A DNA stretch of 64,000 nucleotides from Blastobasis lacticolella (taxonomy: Eukaryota; Arthropoda; Insecta; Lepidoptera; Blastobasidae): NCBI GenBank assembly GCA_905147135.1, contig LR990046.1:11376501-11440500 (forward strand), in the 5' to 3' direction. Each line of letters begins with the position of its first letter. The first letter of the stretch is position 1. This document shows positions 57,811 through 64,000 of the stretch, one piece after another. The notes beneath the pieces were generated by a model, which was not told where the DNA came from, made no database searches, and saw only the letters and a list, made by a program, of their open reading frames with translations. Position numbers and translations under genes: made by a program.

Positions 57811-58335
57811 TTATAAAATTATGAATCGGATGTCAATTGCTCGTTAACAATATTTCATCTAACCATAACAATATAATGAAGAGGTAAAACCGTTTTTTCG
57901 TCTCATCTATTCGAAAAACTATAATAGGAATAAAGTAGATCTTTCAAGCCCTAGGGATTAAAAGTGTTTTGAATTTAGAACAAAGGAATTATAAAATTAT
58001 GAATTGGATGTCAATTGCAACATGACAATGATTCATCTAACCATAACAATATAATGAAGAGGTAAAATATGTTTTATCCCACCTACGACAAAAAACAAAG
58101 TTTTATTCTCAGAAAATAAGTAGATCTTTGTTGCCCTAGGGATTTAAAAGTGTTTTGAATTAAAACCGAATATTTAAGGAGTCAATTGCGTAACAATGTT
58201 TCATCTAACATAATATAATGAAAAGGTAAAATAGTTTTTCACCCATCTACGACGAAAAAAGACGTTTTATTCCCCGATAACAGAGAAGTAGACCTTTTAG
58301 GCCCTAGGGATAAATGTTTTTAATTTAGATTAGAA
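57811..58335 (-). repeat. Diverged 3-copy tandem repeat in bel intron, about 175-bp unit
   Basis: The marker GTCAATTGC is at 57832, 58010 and 58181 (spacing 178 and 171). Each unit continues TTCATCTAACCATAACAATA, AATGAAGAGGTAAAA, a TTTT-rich stretch, AGTAGATCTTT and CCCTAGGGAT. Copies differ by many substitutions, so the array is old. It begins 20 nt from the bel exon acceptor. Confidence 0.8.
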
Positions 58336-58814
58336 CATAGACTTTACGTTCCGCGACAAAAAAATCGAACGTCCATATTGTACGTTCCCATTTCACGGCT
58401 TGTTTGCAGCTTGACAAAATATTTACAAAAAAACATTTTCGTGAAGTGGGTCCGAATTTTTCAAATTTTTATCAAGAGAGCGATTGTGTCTGTCGGTCGC
58501 AAAATTATGTTTTCCTTGAGAGGCGTATTTTCAATTTCTCGCTAGCTCAGGATTCTACTTTAGAATCCTTCGCTTCAATAGCGCCCTCTTAAAATAGCAC
58601 CCTCGCCTAAAAATATCACTTTGCGCCCTTGACACAATCTACTATTGGCCGTGACTTCTCTCGCTGGAAGGACGTCCTTTTTATAGAACACTAAATTGCT
58701 AACACAACACTCCAAATAGAAGTGTATATTTTCAAACTATAGTCGTGTTGTGAATCTGCAATTTGGTGTCATATCATAGCTATGGATCAGTACGTAGTAG
58801 TTTTATCATACGAT

Positions 58815-59128
58815 AAGATCGAAGAGGATCGCTTTCGCTGGTTTGGTCACTTGCTGCTAAGCCCCAGAGGGATACGTGGGAAATTGGTGCCTGAACCTTC
58901 CGATGTCAGGAAAGAGGTCCCGCGGAAGGCCCAAGAAGCGATGGATTGACATCGCCGAGTCGGATGCGAGTGCCAATAGCTTACAACGCGAGGATGCCCA
59001 AGACTGGGCAAAATAGAGGAAAATATGCCGGAAAGCGAACCCTGACAGAAGCAGGAACTGATCGGATGATGATGACTATCCATAGATATGGTCATCGTCA
59101 TCACCAAAATTTTAATTGTAGATATATT
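58815..59128 (+). mobile_element. 5'-truncated LINE 3' end with perfect 17-bp target-site duplication
   Basis: The plus strand in shifting frames carries RWFGHLLRRPQGYV-type, GRPKKRWIDIAESDASANSL, QREDAQDWAK, RKICRKANPDRSR-type coding, the end of a LINE reverse transcriptase, then GATGATGATGAC. TAGTTTTATCATACGAT occurs exactly at 58798-58814 and 59129-59145, on both sides. This is the clearest insertion footprint in the window. Confidence 0.8.
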
Positions 59129-59319
59129 TAGTTTTATCATACGATCAAAACTGACCGAGTTTTGTTCATGTCTAAAAACTTTTGTTGACTTGCACTTTTC
59201 ATACAAACAACAGACACTTTGACGTCATAGGGTAGGGACGTGCTCCATACATTGTTTTTTCCAACACCGTTAAAACAATATCAATTTTGTAAATAGTTTA
59301 ATCGTAGTTGTGTATGTAC

Positions 59320-59560
59320 TCACTCCCTATGATACACTGACCCTCATCAAAGTTAAGCTCAATGGACTCGTTTTTTAATAATACCGTCACGGGGTGCAAA
59401 TTGGTTCCAAACGGAATACCTTGGTCAACCTCCAGTGCTGAAGTTCGACTAGACTCAAAGTACGAAAAAGTCACCCATCCAGTTCCCGGACTCTGCTAGC
59501 GTTGCTTAACCTTGGTTATAGGCCTCACAAGCACGCTGCCAGTAGACCAGAACCGCTTCT
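59320..59560 (-). repeat. Repeat containing a 5S rRNA-like stretch
   Basis: The minus strand at 59513-59470 reads AAGGTTAAGCAACG, a variable stretch, then GAACTGGATGGGTGAC. Arthropod 5S rRNA has GAAGTTAAGCAACG, about 16 nt, then TACTTGGATGGGTGACC, including the internal promoter region. Outside this block similarity to 5S is not evident, so this is not a 5S gene. It may be a 5S-derived SINE (SINE3-like) or a pseudogene fragment. Confidence 0.45.
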
Positions 59561-59667
59561 CTTTTTTCACTCATACACATAACAGAGCACTAACATTGTT
59601 ATGCCAGTACAAGATATCTCCATGCCAGTTGTAAAATTATACAACAAACAACAATTAATTATTGGTA

Positions 59668-59764
59668 ATCATCAGACTTTGCTCGGTCTTCAGCATCCTA
59701 GCGTCGTAAGCCTTTGGCTCTCGCATCCGACTCCGCGATATCAGTCCATCGCTTCTAAGGCCTC
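59668..59764 (-). pseudogene. Fragment of the same LINE 3' end as 58815-59128
   Basis: The reverse complement matches AAGCGATGGA(T/C)TGA(C/T)ATCGC, GAGTCGGATGCGAG, AGC(C/T)TACRACGCKAGGATGC and ends in a GATGATTACC tail. It sits head-on beside a MITE fragment at 59765. Confidence 0.6.
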
Positions 59765-59895
59765 TGCATGGCAATCACAAGTGTCCGCGACACAGCTCGC
59801 GCCGCGAGAGAGCGTTTGTTTCCTTCTCTCAATACTAAAATAAAAGAGATAGAAATATCTTTGTCGCGTCTTTTCTCGCTTATCGCGCGCGATCG
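59765..59895. repeat. Fragment of the CGGCTAGCACAAG MITE family
   Basis: GGCAATCACAAGTGTCCGCG, then GCGTTTGTTTCCTTCTCTCA, AATACTAAAATAAAAGAGAT and TCTCGCTTATCGCGCGCGAT match the other family members. The right terminal repeat has been lost. It abuts a LINE 3' fragment at 59668-59764. Confidence 0.55.
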
Positions 59896-60006
59896 TCACA
59901 TATTTCCCACGTATCCCTGGGGCTTACGTAGTACAGTCTGTTCCGTAACTTATTATTAACCAGGCATTTGGCGTCTGTATGCACATCATGTAGACTGCAC
60001 CATATA

Positions 60007-60350
60007 GCAATTTTATATGTCATACGATAGGCAAACAGGCAAGCCGGGCCACCTGATGGAAAGTGGTCACCACTGCCTATAGACATTAGCAACACCAAGA
60101 GTATCGCCAATGCGTTGCCCACCTCTATAACACGTTACTCTGGCAGCAAAAAGGCAAATGCCACTACCAAAGCCACGGTTCCCCAAATCCCCACCCCATG
60201 GAGCACTGGAAATCTTACTCACCGGCAGAACCACAATACTATTTAAAAGAGTATTATTTAGCTGCGATATTCTGTAAGGTGGTGGTACTTCCACAGTCGG
60301 GCGGCTCCAATTCGAACGAGATACTCCGCTATGCCCTACCCCTCTTAAAA
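60007..60350 (+). repeat. Dispersed repeat, long copy (GCCACGGTTCCCCAAATCC)
   Basis: Contains CACCTGATGGAAAGTGGTCA, GCGTTGCCCACCTCTATAAC, AAAGCCACGGTTCCCCAAAT, CCCCATGGAGCACTGGAAAT, ACAGTCGGGCGGCTCCAATT. Copies are at 42228-42460 (same strand) and 39965-40150 (reverse, diverged). There is no clear coding. Confidence 0.6.
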
Positions 60351-60357
60351 TAAGATC

Positions 60358-60450
60358 ATCATCATAATCATTTTGGCGTTATGTCCCGGTTGCGCTCCCG
60401 CGCAACACGCGACCGCCCGGGGTCCGCCTTCCTACTCCTCTCCTAAGGAC
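60358..60450 (-). repeat. Repeat-B 3' fragment
   Basis: The plus strand starts TCATCATCATAATCATTTTG (the tail) and continues GGCGTTATGTCCCGGTTGCG, CTCCCGCGCAACACGCGACC, GCCCGGGGTCCGCC, the antisense of the family 3' end. Confidence 0.6.
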
Positions 60451-62829
60451 CGCATGGTTACTAAAATGTGTATCTCCATGATAGTTAAGACCACTTGACA
60501 AATAGGTCTGACAAGAAGATAATGATAAAAAATATCCTACAAAAAATGCACATTATTGTTGACTGTCTTATAATTTTTTACATCTATGACGTTGTCTTAT
60601 CAATGACGCAGCAGCGGCGCGTCGACAATGAGCCACGTTCGTAGAAATTGGTGAATCGGCGCTACAAAACTATTAGGAAATACATGCATACACAAAGCTC
60701 ATGTCTCTGTCCCACAGGTAGGGTAGGTAAAAAATATTAGAAAAGATAACAAATATTGTTAATTGAATCTATTTATTCATTCCAAACAAACTAATTTCAG
60801 GTGTTGGTTCATCGTCCGCATAGAATTCTGTATTTACGTTCCGGACGCAATCCTGCTGGACATTGAATTTCGATCACATTTTTAATCAATTAAAATCCGT
60901 TCAGTAGTTTACGCGTGAAGGAGTATCAAACATCCATCCATTCTTATAAACTTTCACATTTGTGTAGTAGGATAGGATTTATTTTAGTATATTTTGAGGT
61001 GTTATCTGATTATGTTTGGGTGATAAACTGTAACAACACCTAATTTGCCATACAGTACTGCACCCTTATTGCACAGTATAGATATCATTTTCATGCCGAA
61101 GTATGATATCTTTATAACTGATAACCATTGGTTCTATTCATATTGTCGTTAGGAATAGAAATATAAACTCCAATTGAAATATGTCATTTCCTAAACTGAT
61201 AACCTAGCCAGACACTGATAATTACTTCAGCCTAGTATGTTAATGTAATCTCGTGTTCTTATGACCTACTTTTTATTTATTTAATATATATTCTATGTTA
61301 AAGGAAATGTTTGTTTATACAGTATAAATCAGCAATAAATTATAAAGCTTTGAATTATAGTGTAAAGTATAGTGGCCTACTCCAATTATTGATAAATCTA
61401 ATTTACTCAAAACTGGCCTAAATTAATAACTATTGGGCAGATTTTGAAATTTTGAATTTTGAGTATAAATATCAAATCTATACCAATTAAGCTGAGGAGT
61501 TTGATTTATTTGTTTGAAAGTACTAATATCTGCAACTATCAGCCGAATTAGAAAATTTCCTTTTGCATATGATAGATGGAAATCTAGGCCTCCCCCAGAT
61601 ACAAGGCTACTTTTTATCTGCAAAATTAATCTGAAAGGGTTGAAGCAGGTGTTGAAGGGTTGTATGGGGAACTTCCCCACACGCCAATCACCACCATCAG
61701 CAACGCCATCTATTGTCTGTGTTAGTGCTTTACAAGACAAAGCCGTATTAAAATAAAGTATTATTTTAATATAGAAAAACAATACATAAATAAATGAAAC
61801 TCATCAGATAAGATTGGTATAAAAAAAATTTGCTTGGTTTCTAGGAATTGAGTCGCTAAAAGGGTATATTTCTGTCCCAATTCACCACAAAATAAGTTCT
61901 TTCACAACTACCAGCCAATATCTGACAAACATAATATTTTTGATTGATAATACAAATATAAACATTATTTTGGAAAATCTAGAATACTAAACAAACATGA
62001 TTGTTTGATTCAGTAGTAATTATACAAAACTTATTTGTTTACAAATTACATTATTATCATAATTAATGTTTCAATAATTGATCAATAACAATCCTACCTA
62101 CTATAATAAAGGAGTCTGGGCAAAAGTGTTCTATGAACGAGCAGCATTAGGGTAATGACCTATGGGTTAGGATGACACATCATATTTTTACAAGAGGGCC
62201 ATAGAATTAGAGATGAAACGGATAGTTGTTGAGCCGGATATCCGGCGGCCGGATATTTAGTAGAACATAGTCTCTGAACAAGTCTGTGGAAGCTATGAGT
62301 GTGGGTGTCAAATTAGACAACTGCATGTGTTGACGTATTCGTATAATACAAATAATTTGAACTTCATTCTGAACAATTCTCCCGACCTCGGGAGGCACCT
62401 TCAATTCGACGGGTAATTAGCCCCAGCATCGAGGACCAAAGTGTTGTGAGACTTGAGAGATTCTCTTAAGCTCGCATAAGAACACAAACGAAACCGCATA
62501 ATACCTCTCAATGTAAGAGCGATTCGTATTTTAACCTACTTTAAAAAAAAAAGGTAAATAGAGAGGAATTATTATATCTTTATTTACCTTAGATTTACTT
62601 TGCAAAAAATAATTTTTTGCTAACCTGCCTTCTAAATGAACAACGGGACAGGTATCTAATCAAGAGTGCTTTGATAAAGGAATATTTATAATTCTTGAGA
62701 TTACTTCTTCCTGTGAATGAAATGACTTTTATGCACATTTCATAAATTTATTACCATCCGGTATCCGGCCGGTTATTAACGCACTATCCGTATCATCTCT
62801 AAATAAAATCAATTTTTGTATGGCAAGTG

Positions 62830-63740
62830 CCGTATTTTTTTAACCAGCAGCGACTTCATTACGGAGTTCAGGTTGAGCACCTAGTACTATATCCTTAAGC
62901 CGCACTACATCAAAACCGGTCCCAGCAGTTTCGAGAAAAATGCGTGTGTTTTGCGCATTTGTATGACAAGTGCCAAATTCTTTGAACCAGCAGTGACATT
63001 GGTTAGGTAGTAAAGATTGAGCACCTTAACTATGTTCTTATGCCGCACGAAATCAAAATCGGTTCAGGCAGTTTCGAGAAAAATGTATGGCTTTTGCATA
63101 TTTATATGACAAGTGCCATATTCCTTGAACCAGCAGTGACATCGTTACGGAGTATAGGTGAATTGTGCGAATGTGGAAAGCATGCATTTTTCTCGAAACT
63201 GCCGGGTCTGATTTGGATATAGTGCAGAATAAGAATACAGTTGAAGTTGCTAAACCTGTACTCATAATCGTGTCCCTGCTGGTTCAAAGAATGAAGCACT
63301 TACAAATGTGCAAAGACATGAATTTTTCTCGAAACTACCGTTTCCGATTATGATATATTGCAGAATAAGAATACAGTTGAAGATGCTCCATCTGTACTCC
63401 ATAACCATGTCACTGCTGGTTCAAAGAATATGACACTTGTCATACAAATGTGAAAAACACATGTATTTTTCTCTATGCTGCCGGGTCCGATTTTAATGTC
63501 GTGTGGCATAAGAATATAGTTGAAGATGCTCAACCTGTACTCTGTAACCATGTCACTACTGGTTCAAATAATACAGCACTTTCCATACAAATGTGACAAA
63601 TGAATGTTTTATCTCAAAACTGCCGGGTCCGATTTTGATGTCATGCAGCATACAAATTAGTTGAAAGTGAACCTATATACTGTAAGTATACCGCTATTGG
63701 TTCCTAGTATACGGCACCTATGCAAAATGTACTATGTCTT
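62830..63740. repeat. Satellite array with an internal inversion, unit about 143 bp
   Basis: Marker CCAGCAG(C/T)GAC occurs at 62844, 62987 and 63130 (spacing 143 and 143) with GTTTCGAGAAAAATG between. From about 63170 the reverse complement takes over: TTTTTCTCGAAACTGCCGGG, then CTGCTGGTTC at 63276 and 63413, CTACTGGTTC at 63556, CTATTGGTTC at 63693 (spacing 137, 143, 137). Divergence rises toward both ends. Small open frames in it are artefacts. Confidence 0.9.
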
Positions 63741-64000
63741 TCTATTTTCAGAGCTGCTGGTCCGATTTTGTTGCCCTTCTCTATAAGGATGTATTTTAGG
63801 ATGCTAAACCACCAATGTTGTTAATTGGCCATAGTCCACTTCCCCTACATTAGTACCCAGTCCCTTTCGTAGTTCATGTTTGTTCATAAACACTTTTTTT
63901 TTCTCTTCAGTTGAGTTGTGAAGCTTCTGGCGAAGTAGACAATACATCAGCCATTATGTCCTTCTAAATAAAATGTATCCAGGATTCATCCACTATGTGA

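Larger units (their letters stand above)
57792..64000 (-). other. Presumed first visible bel intron (incomplete, more than 6.2 kb)
   Basis: The exon ending at 57791 opens mid-codon, so transcription must start further right. No YxPPHLR-encoding exon or convincing phase-1 exon was found up to 64000. The stretch holds a diverged 3-copy tandem repeat, a LINE 3' end with a perfect target-site duplication, a 5S-like repeat, MITE and tRNA-unrelated repeats, AT-rich unique DNA (60975-62830) and an inverted satellite array at the end. Confidence 0.6.

Noticed and set aside
58946..59131. A plus-strand 61-codon frame as a gene
   Set aside because: It is an off-frame reading of the LINE 3' end that carries the 17-bp target-site duplication.
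59300..59345. An additional bel exon using the GTGAGT donor at about 59320
   Set aside because: The sequence before it is the 5S-like repeat; no frame gives DDX3 N-terminal sequence and phase could not be justified.
59470..59513. A 5S rRNA gene
   Set aside because: Only about 45 nt resemble 5S; the remaining two thirds do not, and no T-run terminator follows.
63040..63551. Several 60-70 codon frames on both strands near the right end
   Set aside because: They lie in the inverted satellite array and share repeated peptide phrases because the units repeat.

Overview
The window looks like nuclear DNA of an insect, most likely a moth or butterfly (Lepidoptera). Three things point there: one multi-exon gene with canonical GT-AG introns, AT-rich non-coding DNA, and many repeat fragments of kinds common in lepidopteran genomes (SINEs and LINE 3' ends with short GAT/ATG tails, tRNA-like SINEs, RTE-type and R2/R4-type LINE remnants, small inverted-repeat elements). 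The order is inferred from repeat style and protein similarity; I cannot name a species.

The only gene I can establish lies on the minus strand at 46783-57791. It is the ortholog of the DEAD-box RNA helicase Belle/DDX3. Eleven coding exons can be joined base by base with consistent phase, giving about 690 residues: an Arg/Asp-rich N-terminal region, every helicase motif from the Q-motif to motif VI, and a Gly-rich tail ending in the family signature DWWGS followed by TAA. The start codon and the exon with the eIF4E-binding YxPPHLR-type motif are not in the window. They probably lie to the right of 64000, which would make 57792-64000 intron. A poly(A) signal at 45668-45673 suggests a 3' UTR of about 1.1 kb.

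The rest (1-45600, and the introns of the helicase gene) has no protein-coding gene I can identify. It is a mosaic of AT-rich unique DNA, GC-rich islands (about 1340-2050, 6035-6115, 12800-12960, 14980-15080, 16640-16800, 18690-18910, 20250-20390, 25060-25150) and repeats. The repeats include: at least nine copies of one SINE-like family (called SINE-A here), several with target-site duplications; about eleven fragments of a second family (repeat-B); four 3' ends of one RTE-type LINE; a LINE endonuclease relic at 21430-22335; an RTE endonuclease relic at 43676-43915; and a scrambled R2/R4-type LINE at 54940-56915 inside the largest complete helicase intron. Several small inverted-repeat elements (28-bp, 17-bp, 16-bp and about 70-bp arms) are also present, some with copies inside helicase introns.

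The structures most worth a second look are: a satellite array with about 143-bp units that flips orientation in its middle (62830-63740); a pair of about 280-bp direct repeats bracketing about 300 bp, flanked by AGTAT, with a third copy inside the R2/R4-type LINE (27653-28515 and 55521-55744); an 11-bp G-rich minisatellite with an 88-bp higher-order period (23849-24276); an exact 65-bp tandem duplication (5268-5398); and a 5'-truncated LINE bounded by a perfect 17-bp target-site duplication (58798-59145). No self-contained novel protein system is visible.
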